From assembly GCA_034770075.1 (NCBI GenBank), contig CM068388.1, positions 68,930,889 to 68,994,888 of the forward strand: 64,000 nucleotides of DNA, given 5' to 3'. The notes below the pieces were generated by a model. That model ran no database searches, was not told the DNA's origin, and saw only the letters and a list, made by a program, of their open reading frames with translations. Both the position numbers and the translations under genes were made by a program. Of this stretch, positions 33,034 to 44,014 are shown piece after piece. Within the stretch, counting starts at the first letter, position 1. Each line of letters opens with the position of its first letter. This DNA comes from Aralia elata. Its lineage: Eukaryota > Streptophyta > Magnoliopsida > Apiales > Araliaceae.

Positions 33034-34694
33034 CTAATCCTTGTGTTAATTATTGATTTTGATGATTCCATGTATGAATTGATATGCGATACGATCGGAT
33101 TTTTGGGCTGGAAAAAGTTTTTTGAATCTGCATCGCGGCGCGGCCGCGCCGCTTCCAGTTCATTCTGGAGCGCGGCCGCACCCTAACCCAGAAAATGTTT
33201 CTAGGGGTGCAGCGCGGCCGCGCCGCTCCTAGTTCAATTTGGAGCACGGCCGCGCCGGTATGCAGACTTTGAAATTTTTTTATTTTTCTCAATTAACATA
33301 AATGGTTTATTTAATTGATAAAAGTTTAAAATAAAGTTGTTTATTTTATCTGGAATAGGATTTCAGATTGCTAAAATTAAAGGAGTTTAATTTAGATTTG
33401 GTTTTTGATTAAAATAAAAGAGTTTATTTTGTTTTTCAAAACTAAATATTAGCAAAACTTTTGCCCATTAATTGATATCAATGCATATATGGAATGATTT
33501 TATAATTCATGAGATGAATGTTATTTATTGATACATATAGAGATATGTATGATAATAAATAGGGATTGATTATGGACTATTGACCAATGTGTGATTGGAT
33601 TTATTTTAGAGGATGCTTGAATGTATGGGTTTTTATAAATGGGGTCTGCGTACCTCGTCTTCTCTAATTTTTCTTAATGTAAATTCTATCTCCCTTCTAT
33701 GTACTTTCCTTTGACTGCTGATCAAGGTTTCTATTTATTGTAAATAGTTTTTGTAATAGGACTAGTTAGAATTAATTTTGAAGAATTGGAGACAAAAGGA
33801 GCAAGGAGCGCTTGAAAACCCGTTTGTAATGGAGCCCGGGTTTAAATGTAATAGTTATATTTAAATTTAATTCTTGCACCCTAGGTTTGACCTTTTGGTT
33901 CACTTGGTGGCTCTAGTGAACCAAACTAGAATAAAAGTCCATAATCAATCCGGGTAGAATATAGTATTTTATATGTGCATGTTTACTATATATATTATAT
34001 ATTATACAACATGCTTCGCATGTTAAATAATATGACGCGTATTTTATATGTATATGTGCATGCGCGCTAAACAAGATGAGACTAATAATAACAAACCCCT
34101 CAAAGAAATAATATTAAGTCATAAGCGTTCAAAGATATTTGGAATATCGAACGTCGCCTTCTAGCATGGTAAAGCGATAGAGTATTAAATATTTAATATG
34201 AGTTTGTTGTGTCACCACAAGGCAAGTATTAAATATTTAAGATGTTGCCTTACCACATTTGATGCTTATTAAGGAATTGAACATTACTGTTTTGTTGTGT
34301 CACCACAAGGACGGTATTTTTCTCTTCACATATATAGAAGTGCTAGGTTGGACTTAACTTGGATAATTTTGATTCGGATGTATCACCACTTGATCAAAAT
34401 AATCTAAGAGGCAAAATACAAGGAGTTACATAGTGATGTAATTGACAATAGTTGTCTACCTATTTATTTATATATCGTTTGTTGTGTCACCACAAGGCTA
34501 TATACATTTGAAATGGGATCCTTAGTCTCACTAGCAAATCTTTAATTAGAATTGCCGAACTATATAATGAGGGTAATATAGTTTGATGAAAATAGTGGGA
34601 GATACCAATTTAAAATAAAGACCTACTTTATTTTGGTAATTAATTAAATGAATGTATGCTAAAATGTTGTCTATTTCACATGCAGAATTTAAAA
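33034..34694 (+). other. untranslated leader of copia-2b
   Basis: Non-coding, aligned with the copia-2a leader. It contains the full palindrome cassette (33127-33267) and four TTGTG-TCAC-CACAA type motifs (about 34204, 34291, 34376 and 34478). Confidence 0.75.
33127..33267 (+). repeat. GC-rich palindrome cassette in copia-2b leader (full, two modules)
   Basis: Two modules, each a palindrome of the GGCGCGGCCGCGCC type, a spacer of about 18-20 nt (TTCCAGTTCATTCTGGAGC; TCCTAGTTCAATTTGGAGC) and a second GCGGCCGC-type palindrome. TGCAG or TGCAT occurs at the module starts and CCGGTATGCAGAC at the end. The spacers are partly self-complementary (CCAG...CTGG). Confidence 0.88.
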
Positions 34695-37600
34695 ATGTCA
34701 AACTCACTATCACTGCGTAGCATACTTGATGCTAACAAACTGACCGGACCGAATTACACGGACTGGTTAAGGAATCTGAGAATTGTTCTCACTGTTGAAA
34801 AGATTTTTTATGTCCTAAATTCGCCAGTCCCTGCAAATATTGCAGAAACAGCCTCTGAGGAAGATATTGCTACTTTTAGAAAGTGGTAAGATGATGTACA
34901 GTTGGCTCAATGCATCATACTCACATCCATGAGTAACGAGCTTCAGCGTCAGCATGAAACTATGGATGCTCCTACTATGTTGCTGCACCTCAAAGATTTG
35001 TATGGTGAGCAAAGTAGGACTGCTAGATATCAGATATCTAAGGAGCTCTTCCGATCTCGTATGACCGAGGGCACTGCTGTTGAGACTCATGTCCTCAAGA
35101 TGATCAATCTGATTGAACAACTTGGACAGCTTGGGTTCATAATGGATGGGGAGTTAAGTCAAGATTTGATCTTGCAGTCACTCCCGGACACCTTCTCACA
35201 ATTTGTTGTGAATTTTCACATGAATAAGTTGGACGTCAGCTTGCCTGAGTTACTTAATATGCTGAAAACTGCTGAAGGTCACTTCTCATCTAACAAGAAC
35301 CAAGTCTTACTAGTGGATGATTCTTCCAAGAAAAGGAAGAGGCCCAAAGTATATTCTGAAAAGAAGAAAAACAAGAAAGCTAAGGGCAAGGCGAAGAGAA
35401 AGGATAAAAAGAAACCTGATCCAGATAGCAAAGGAATTTGCTACCATTGCAATAAGCCAGGACACTGGAAGAGGAACGACAAGGAGTATCTTGCGGACCA
35501 GAAGAAGCTTGGAGAAGCTTCGACTTCCGATCTAGGTTTGTTCATGATTAAAATTAATTTTTCTGAAAGTCAAAATTCTACTTGGGTATTGGATACCGGC
35601 TGTAGTTCTCACATATGTAATAATATGCAGGGACTAAGCAGAAGTAGAAAGCTGAACAAGAATGAAGTCGTCCTATGAGTGGGAAATGGAGCAAAGGTTG
35701 CTGCATTAGCTGTAGGGACTTATTGTTTAGCACTGCCTTCGGGCAAGTTCATTAGTTTAAATAATTGTTATTTTGTTCCGACACTCATTAGAAACATTAT
35801 TTCAATTTCTGTATTGGATATGGATGGTTTTGATATTATAATAAAGAACAACATTTATTCTATTTATAATAAAAATGTTTTATATGATGTTGGAAACCTA
35901 CTGAATGGACTTTACATACTTGACTTGCATGAAAATATACTTCAAATTGAACAAACTAAGAAAAGAAAAAGAGATGATGTTAATTATACCTTTATGTGGC
36001 ACTGTAGACTCGGTCATATCAATGAAACTAGATTATCCAAGTTGCATAAAGATGGGCTTTTAGAGCTATCTGATTACGAATCATATCCAACTTGTGAATC
36101 TTGTCTCATGGGTAAAATGACTAAATCTCTTTTTACTGGAAAAGGAGAAAGAGTTACAGAGTTGTTAGCATTGGTACACACAGACGTATGTGGACCTATG
36201 ACAACGAATGCACGAGGAGGGTATTCTTATTTTATTATTTTCACTGATGATCATTCTAGATTTGGATATGTGTATTTAATGAAATACAAATCTGAATCGT
36301 TTGAAAAGTTCAAAGAATTCAGAAGTGAAGTAGAGAAGCAAACTGGTAAAAGTATTAAGATTCTTCGATCGGATCGAGGAGAGGAATACTTAACCAATGA
36401 GTTTCTCAATTGTCTCAAAGAAAATGGTATAATCTCACAATGGACTCCATCAGGGACGCCACAGTTGAGTGGTGTATCTGAAAGGAGAAATGGAACATTG
36501 TTGGACATGGTTCGTTCCATGATGAGTTTTATCGACCTTCCAGTATCCTTCTGGGGTTATGCCCTAGAATCGGCTGCATACCTACTTAACAAGGTACCTA
36601 CCAAATCCGTCCCAAAGACACCATATGAGATATGGACAGGGAGGAAACCAAATCTTAAGCATGTTAAGACTTGGGGTTGTCCAGCTTATGTCAAAAGGTT
36701 TGAGCATGATAAGCTGAAGACTAGATCCGACAAATGTAGATTCGTGGGATACCCTAAAAAAACATCAGGGTATTATTTTATCATCCTACTGATCAAAAGG
36801 TGTTTGTTGCGAAACACGCTGCCTTCCTGGAAAGGGAGTTTATCCTTGAAGGGGTCAGTGGGAGTAAGATATATCTTGAAGAAGTTCAAGAACCACAAAA
36901 TACTACGGATCAAAGTCAGTTACCTGAGCAAGTAGAAGAACCTACTGTACCACTACCTATTCGTAAATCTGGAAGAGTACCGAAGATACCTGAGAGATAT
37001 GGATTCATCATAGAGGATGATGATGAGGTACACATCGTAGATGATGATGATCCATTGACTTACGAAGAGGCTATGAGTAGTGAAGACTCAGAGAAATGAC
37101 TAGAAGCCATGAAATCCGAGATGGACTCCATGTATGAAAACCAAGTATGGACTTTGGTTTCACCACCTGAGGGCATTAAGCCTATTGGGTGTAAATGGGT
37201 CTTTAAGAGAAAGACTGGAGCGGATGGCAAGGTAGAGACCTATAAGGCCCGACTGGTTGCAAAAAGTTTCAAACAAAGACAAAGAGTTGACTATGATGAA
37301 ACCTTCTCACCAGTAGCTATGCTCAAGTCCATTTGGATTTTGCTTGCAATTGCAGCTTATTATGACTACGAGATCTGGCAAATGGACGTGAAAACGGCCT
37401 TCCTCAATGGAGAGCTTGAGGAGAATGTATATATGATACAGCCAGAGGGTTTTGTTTCAACGGTTGGAACAAACCAAGTCTGTAAGCTACAACGATCTAT
37501 TTATGGGTTGAAGCAAGCTTCTCGAAGATGGAACATCCGTTTTGATGAGATAATCAAAAGGTTTGATTTTATCAAAAATGAGGATGAACCGTGTGTGTAC

Positions 37601-38626
37601 AAGAAGGTTAGTGGGAGCGCTGTATCATTCCTTGTATTATATGTTGATGATATATTACTGATAGTGAATGATGTTCCTATGCTACAGTCGATCAAATTTT
37701 GGTTATCTAAACACTTCTCCATGAAGGACTTGGGTGAGGCATCCTATATTTTGGGGATAAAGATCTATAGAGATAGATCTAAAAGGATGCTGGGCTTGAC
37801 CCAAGGAAAGTAAATTGACTCGATGCTAAAGAAGTTTAGCATGGAAGATTTCAAGAGAGGTCTCATGCTGATGAGCCATGGAATAAAACTCTCCAAGAAA
37901 CAGGCCCCAAAGACACCTGAGGAGAGAGACCATATGAGTAAGATTCCTTATGCTTCTGCAATAGGATCTATCATGTACGGTATGATATGTACTAGACTAG
38001 ATGTCGCTCATGCACTTAGTGTAACGAGCAGATATCAGTCGAATCCAGAAGAAGAGCACTAGAAGGCAGTGAAAAGCATCCTAAAGTACTTGAGAAGAAC
38101 TAAGGATGTATTTCTTGTCTACGGTGGGTCTGAATTGAAACTAGAGGGCTATACAGACTCAAGTTTTCAAATGGACCAAGATGACAGTAAATCCATTTCA
38201 GGGTACGTGTTTACCTTAAACGGTGGCGCAGTGAGTTGGAAGAGTTCCAAGCAGCAAACAGTTACTGATTCAGTGACAGAGGCAGAGTACATAACTGCAA
38301 GTGAAGCTGCAAAGGAAGCTGTTTGGATAAAAAAGTTCATAACTGAACTTGGAGTGGTTCCTAACATTAGAGGAGTCGTACCTTTATTCTGTGACAACAA
38401 TGGAGCTGTTGCACATGCTAAGGAACCCAGGTCTCATCAGAAATCCAAACACGTGTTGCAGCAGTTTCATTTGATTAGAGAGATCATTGAAAGAGGAGAT
38501 GTCACCCTGGAGCGTGTGGACTCTCAAGACAACATTGCAGATCCATTTACTAAAGCTTTAACACAACAGCAGTTTGATCGTCATTTAGAGAAGATGGGTA
38601 TTAGATACCATGATGATTGGCTTTAG
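34695..38626 (+). pseudogene. gag-pol: gag-pol of copia-2b, about six lesions
   Basis: ATG at 34695 (MSNSLSLRSILDANKLTG). Gag knuckle CYHCNKPGHWKRND lacks its last cysteine. Protease LDTGCSSHI is intact. Integrase zinc domain (WHCRLGHIN, CESCLMGK) and all three catalytic residues (HTDVCGP, LRSDRGEEY, SGVSERRN) are present. RT has LDVKTAF-equivalent MDVKTAFLNGEL and LYVDDIL. RNase H has GYTDSSF, TEAEYITASEAA and FCDNNGAVAH. Stops lie at 34887, 35676, 37097, 37811 and 38060, with a frameshift near 36775. Four of the five stops correspond in copia-2a to CAA, CGA, TGG and TGG, that is C-to-T or G-to-A changes. Natural end at 38624-38626. Confidence 0.94.
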
Positions 38627-38630
38627 TGCA

Positions 38631-38640
38631 AGTGGGAGAT
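38631..38640 (+). promoter_or_regulatory. polypurine tract of copia-2b
   Basis: AGTGGGAGAT directly before the 3' LTR. Confidence 0.8.
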
Positions 38641-40462
38641 TGAAAGTAGTATGCACATAAGCCAATCATATTTGATATGATGTAGCATATACTTTGTAAT
38701 CTTATTCATTTATTAATAAAAGAATTAATTTTTCTTAAAGGCATTTTATATTATTTACAGAGTGTTGTTATATTAAATGTGATAAACCCATAGTTTTGAG
38801 CAATACTTTTAGAATCATGATGGTGATCATGCTAATGATATCTAAATTCTAGATAGCTCACAAACTAAAATTGTTCCTAATCGTTGGATTACTAAAAAGG
38901 GGATTAGTGAATCCGGATAGATTAGTACATACGTTGCTTGCTCTTAGGAAGAGGATGATTGATCTCCTAATCATTTGTGTGGAGACACTAAAGCAAGTAT
39001 GTAGGTGCTTATTGGAGAATAAGTTCACTGAACGTGACTCGCTAAGGAATACCTAATGGAGTTTTACTCGCCTGTCAATAGGAATTCCTCTAGTGATAGT
39101 AGTACAAGTGATCCTTGGACTTGAGATCATCATAGTATCTTGTGTATGATGAGTTATACTTTGACATGTCCCTTAAGACCTTTAGGGTATATCAAAGGGT
39201 ATGATTGGGTATAATAAGTTGTGCATGGAGATAGGTGAATGATCAACAAAGAATCTACCACGTCTAGTAAAAGATGTGAAATGTCCTATGTGATTCGATA
39301 AATGACATCTCAGTGGTCCTTGGCCAAGGCAGAATGAAATTAGAAAGGAGTTTCTAATTTGCATTATTTAGAGTTGTGCATTTGGGAATCGAAATACATA
39401 TAATTAAATAAAATAAGACTTGACAGTAAATCCATGTCTTATATTTAATTGGGACATTGAATGGTAGAAGGATTGAATTGTACGGTAACTATTCACTGAA
39501 AGGTTCTTTTGTGATTAATGTTGAAATCTATATTATCTGGAAAGTCGTTGATCGCTAAGGGGGCTTACCCTTATTGTAGAATAAATATTATTTATTTAAA
39601 TAAATTAAATAGTTTAATTTATTTATTTAAATAAGGTTAGAATTGTTCTAATTGATTTATTCACAACCGGTTTAATATGGAGAACCTAAAGGGTCACACC
39701 GCAAAAAGAAAAATATTTATTTAAGAAGTAAATGGCATAATTGTAATAATAAGTTAAGTGTATTTAATTTAATCTATGGAGATAGAATAAATTAAATAGC
39801 TTAATATTTATTATTTAATATTTTGAAAATATTAAATATAAATTAATAAGAGGAGTCTTATTATTATTATTACTATTACTATTATTTAATTCCTAATAGG
39901 GATTGGGAATTAATTAATAGAAGTACTCTCCCATGAATTCTTAATTAGATTAGGAGCATAATTAATTAAAGGAGTTTAATTATAATAGAAACTATAATCC
40001 TAAATAGTTTAGGGAAGGGTTATTCCTACATCTATAAATAAGAGGAGTCTTATCATAGATTAGTGTTACACACTCTTGCATTAGATTGTGAAGAGTACTT
40101 GCAATTTCTATAGAGATAGAAACTAGGGTTTTGCCAATACCCAACTTCATGAATACCTATTCTTCTTTGGTGGATCACCTCTAGAGGCCAAACACTTGGG
40201 TGGCTAACGTTGATCAAAGGAAGGAATCTCATCGGTGGAATTTGAGGAGAACACGAAGGACTAGGAGTTGAACTTGTACCCGAGGAAGCTTTGATCTACA
40301 AGGGTATAATTTTTATTCTCTTTCTCTTTCGTTTAATTGATAATTGAACACAAGGATAGATCATGGTGATGGTTTATATGAAAATTTTAAAATCCGTTTT
40401 ATCACGCTTCCGCTTTATTTATGTAATTTGATTGCATGCTTGCGTTATATACAAACCTAACA
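38641..40462 (+). repeat. 3' LTR of copia-2b
   Basis: 1822 bp; same ends as the 5' LTR; TATAAATA at 40033-40040. Confidence 0.93.
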
Positions 40463-41457
40463 TTAAATTCTTTGGCAATTCTTACATCATTTTACTGTTG
40501 TATGTGGATGATATGCTGATTGCAGGGTCTAGCATTGAGGAGATCAATAATCTAAAGAGTCAATTGTCAAAACAGTTTGCAATGAAGGATTTGGAGCTGC
40601 AAAGAAAATCCTTGGTATGAGAATCATATAAGACTAATAGTACATTGAAGCTTTCACAGTCAGAGTATGTGAAGAAAGTTCTCAGCAGGTTCAATATGAA
40701 TGAAGCTAAACCAGTGAGCACACCCTTGGGTAGTCATTTCAAACTAAGCAAAGAACAATCATCGAAGACAGAAGACGAAAGGGACCATATGAGTAAGGTG
40801 CCTTATGCCTCGGCTATTGGCAGTTTGATGTATGCTATGATGTATACAAGGCCAGACATTGCACATGCAGTGGAAGTTGTAAGCAGATTCATGAGTAGGC
40901 CTGTAAAGCAACATTGGGAGGCAGTCAAGTGGATTCTAAGATATCTGAGGGGTTCTTCAGATACATGTCTTTGCTTTACAGGTGCAAGTTTAAAACTGCA
41001 AGGTTATGTAGATGTTGATTTTGCTGGTGATGTTAATAGTAGAAAGAGTACTACTATGTTCGTTTTTACTCTGGGTAGTACAGCCATATCATGGGCATCA
41101 AATCTACAAAAGATTGTTACTTTGTTAACTACAGAAGCTGAGTATGTAGCAACAACTGAAGCTGGAAAGGAGATGATATGGCTACATGGATTCTTAGATG
41201 AATTGGGTAAGAAGCAAGAGATGGACATTCTACACAGTGACAGTCAGAGTGCAATTTTTCTTGCTAAAAATCCGGGTTTTTATTCAAAGTCAAAGCATAT
41301 ATAGATAAAATACCACTTTATTCGTTACCTTGTTGACGATAAACTGGTAATACTTGAGAAGATTTGTGAATCTAAGAACCCAGCAGACATGTTGACTAAG
41401 GGTGTCACTATTCAAAAGCTGAAGCTGTGTGCAGCTTCAGTAGGTCTTCTAGCTTGA
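40463..41457 (+). pseudogene. pol: RT end and RNase H of the outer copia pol
   Basis: It opens with the RT catalytic motif LLLYVDDMLIAGSS. A one-base shift near 40597 (in MKDLG) and stops around 40630 break it. From 40645 a clean frame carries KPVSTPLGSHFKLSK, YASAIGSLMYAMMYTRPDI and RNase H with catalytic residues in GYVDVDFAGD, TTEAEYVATTEA and HSDSQSAIFLA. A TAG at 41302 interrupts KHI; the same frame continues to a TGA at 41455-41457. Confidence 0.92.
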
Positions 41458-41538
41458 GGACAGGAGTATGAGTTGCAGGGATGAGGGACTGATTTTTTGA
41501 AGGACTTGCGGTTGATGTTGGTGATTGAACTAGTCTCC

Positions 41539-41550
41539 AAGTGGGAGATT
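41539..41550 (+). promoter_or_regulatory. polypurine tract of the outer copia element
   Basis: AAGTGGGAGATT immediately before the 3' LTR. Confidence 0.8.
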
Positions 41551-41962
41551 TGTTGGGCTTTGTGGAGCCTAGTTGTGCTTGATCCGGTTAACAACCCGAC
41601 CTGAATAATATTGCGTGGTTTTTTAGTGAGATTTTTTCTGAGGTTTAGTCCATGGAAAGGAAGTTTGGGCCGATAGGCCCAAGCCGTAGCCCATTGTAAT
41701 TTCTGTGCACAGGATGTTGAAAATGCAGTTTTGGTGATTAGGGTTCTGTAGTTCTCGTTTTTCAAGTGAAAAGGATGTACTGCCGCAGTTGGTATTCTTT
41801 TGATAATAGTGAAGTCCCTGCAACCCCGTGGACGTAGGCAAATTGGCCGAACCACGTAAATATTGTCTTGTGCGTGTGATTAATTTTTCTTTGGCGTATG
41901 TTCTTCTTTTTTTCTATTTTTGTTTCTCACAGGTTTTGGGAATTTCGGGTTAATTCCCTTCA
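41551..41962 (+). repeat. 3' LTR of the outer copia element
   Basis: 412 bp, TGTTGGGCTTTGTGG...TTCCCTTCA; uninterrupted reference for the enlarged 5' LTR. Confidence 0.93.
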
Positions 41963-42820
41963 ATTCATGCCTTGCTTACTTGCCCAGCAGTTATAGCGGT
42001 TTGGTTTGGCAGCTTCCTCGGGTTAGGATTTAATAATATCCATCAAGTTTGTTTCTCTTAATGGTTAATGGATGCTAAAGAGAGGCTGCCCTGCCAAGAT
42101 TTAGGTAAGCTTTATCTTGGAATATATGGAATGATAGAAACTAATAATTGTTTATTTAGGAAACTCAAGGTGGATAATAGGTTCATTATTTTTCAGTCTC
42201 AATTTTTTCCGTCAGTTTCAACTAGCTAGGGGCTTGCAAAGTCAAGTTGGTACTGAAGTTGTGCTGCCTAGTAATATACTAGATTAGGAGGTGAATGGTG
42301 CAAGCCTATGCCTAATATTGTTAAAGTTAATTGTGATGCTTCTAGATACGGTAATGGTTTTACTGGCATAGGTTTTGTACTTCGAAATGATCTTGGGGAA
42401 GTTATGGGAGTTGGAGTTGAATGTATGAATGGAAATTTGTCTGTCAATTGTGCCAAAGCAGTTGCTATTCGCCTATCAATGGCTTTCTCTCGCGATATGG
42501 GTTTCTCTAAGTTTGAAGTAGAGAGTGATTGCAAGGTCGTGATTGATTTGCGATGTTGAGAGATTTTTCTTATCTAGATTCTCCTATTTACGATTGGTTG
42601 AGTCTCAGAAGTTCCTTTGATTCCATATGTTTCTCTCATGTTAGACGCCGAGGTAATTCGGTAGTGCATCGGTTAGCAAAATTGGCTCAATCTTTTGAGG
42701 TCTTTTGTCCGACTTATTGGTTGGAAGATATTTATCATTATATTCTTCCGCTTTTTGCTGAAGATATTATGGCTTAATAATATCTCAGTCCTTCGAATGT
42801 TCTCAAAAAAATAAAAATAA
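41963..42820 (+). pseudogene. LINE relic, zinc-finger end, RNase H domain and A-rich tail
   Basis: It continues the relic at 17963: ALLTCPAVIAVWFGSFLG completes the zf-RVT motif begun there. Next comes an RNase H-like domain (42308 on): KVNCDASRYGNGFTGIGFV, GVECMNGN, then CAKAVAIRLSMAF where the family usually has a glutamate (AEA), and FEVESDCKVVIDL. A frameshift near 42555 leads to HVRRRGNSVVHRLAKLAQ and a stop at 42775. TTCTCAAAAAAATAAAAATAA at about 42799-42820 looks like the 3' tail. This is the 3' end of a plant L1-type element or a stand-alone RNase H gene derived from one. Confidence 0.8.
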
Positions 42821-42926
42821 TTAATTCATATAATAAAATATTGTTTGTGTAATCAATCCTTATATATAAAAATTCAAACAATCATCCTAAATTGAGTAAC
42901 CCTTAATCAATTAGGAGTTAACTCGG

Positions 42927-43365
42927 TTGGTTTCTCCCCTCTCACGCGAGTTTGGAATTGAGTCAATTTTGTTAGAATTGGTCTGATCAGTCGTTCAACT
43001 CTCCCTCTTTCGTTTCCCTTCTTGCTTAAATTCAATCTCTTCATCTCTTTATCTTCTTCAAATCATCTGCGGAGGGAATGATATTTCCACCCAAAACAGC
43101 AAGCCAACCCCAATTAATCTCCTTTTCCATATCAATGTCGTGTTCCTTTTGGCAGCCATTCTTCCCCCTTGCAACCAGCAAATCCAAGAACCTAAAAAAC
43201 CCCAAACCCTTCAGATCATAGATTCCTTTGTCGGTAAATTTCTATAATCTTAATTTATACTCTGTTCATGTGTACATGTATGTATATATCTTTTTATAAT
43301 TACAATAGATACAATCTGTTGCTTGCCAATTTAGTTTACTGTACATCTTATTTTACTGAATTTTC
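42927..43365 (+). repeat. tandem duplication, copy 1
   Basis: From TTGGTTTCTCCCCTCTCACG to ACTGAATTTTC; copied directly at 43366-43800 with substitutions and small indels. It includes a short frame beginning MSCSFWQPFFPLATS and a stop at about 43220. Confidence 0.88.
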
Positions 43366-43800
43366 TTGGTTTCTCCTCTCTCACGCGAGTTTGGAATCGA
43401 GTCAATTTTGTTGGAATTGGTCTGATCAATCGTTCGTCTCTTCTTCTTCCGTTTCCCTTCTCGCTTAAATTCAATCTGTTCATCTCTTTATCTTCTTCAA
43501 ATCATTTGCGGAAAAAGTGGTGTTTCCACCCAAAACAGCAAGCCAACCCCAATTAATCTCGTTTTCCATATCGATGTCGTGTTCCTTTTGGCAGCCATTC
43601 TTCCCCCTTGCAACCAGCAAATCCAAGAACCTAAAAAACCCCAAACCCTTCAGACCATAGATCCATTTGTTTATAAATTTCTGTAATCTTAATTTATACT
43701 CTGTTCATGTGTGTATGTATATATATTTTTATAATTACGGTAGATAAAATCTGTTGCTTGCCAATTTAGTTCACTGTACATCTTTTTTTACTGAATTTTC
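43366..43800 (+). repeat. tandem duplication, copy 2
   Basis: Second unit; the short frame is retained with one changed residue near its end (S to P), and an upstream ATG in copy 1 (43079) is GTG here. Confidence 0.88.
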
Positions 43801-43834
43801 TTGGAGAATTAGGGAGGTGGTGGATCGGTAAGTG

Positions 43835-44014
43835 AAAATTTTGGATACCCAACTACCGTTTGCTTTATTTGTTTTCTTGGATGAAAATGACTTTTTGGGG
43901 GATGGGCCTGTTTTATGTTGTTTAATTGATCATGATCAGAATTTGACTGTTGCTAAACAGGTTGTAAAAATTCACGATTTCGGTAAAAGTAGTAGATGTT
44001 GGGTTATAGAGTAA
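43835..44014 (+). CDS. short open frame, unidentified
   Basis: About 60 codons, beginning after a possible donor and without its own ATG: ILDTQLPFALFVFLDEND, LGDGPVLCCLIDHDQNLTV and KIHDFGKSSRCWVIE. Composition is protein-like and it could be an exon, but no family is recognised and no flanking exon is proven. It may be fortuitous. Confidence 0.2.
   Translation, partial: KILDTQLPFALFVFLDENDFLGDGPVLCCLIDHDQNLTVAKQVVKIHDFGKSSRCWVIE

Larger units (their letters stand above)
31200..40462 (+). mobile_element. copia-2b, nested Ty1/copia element
   Basis: 9.26 kb. LTRs 31200-33020 and 38641-40462, perfect primer site, leader and a near-complete gag-pol with a handful of lesions. The target duplication is TTAAG (31195-31199) versus TTAAA (40463-40467). 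It is inserted 9.6 kb (0.4 kb of original target) downstream of copia-2a in the same gene and orientation. Its two LTRs look closer to each other than to those of copia-2a. Confidence 0.95.
17964..41962 (+). mobile_element. outer Ty1/copia element, split by two nested copia insertions
   Basis: 5' LTR 17964-19039, primer site 19042, gag-PR-INT-RT-RNaseH order (copia order), polypurine tract and 3' LTR 41551-41962. Target duplication is ATTTA (17959-17963) versus ATTCA (41963-41967), one change. Without the two nested elements it would be about 5.5 kb. Its integrase and RT resemble the Tork/Tnt1-type copia group (inference from general similarity). Several stops, frameshifts and an LTR insertion show it is the oldest LTR element in this nest. 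Confidence 0.92.
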
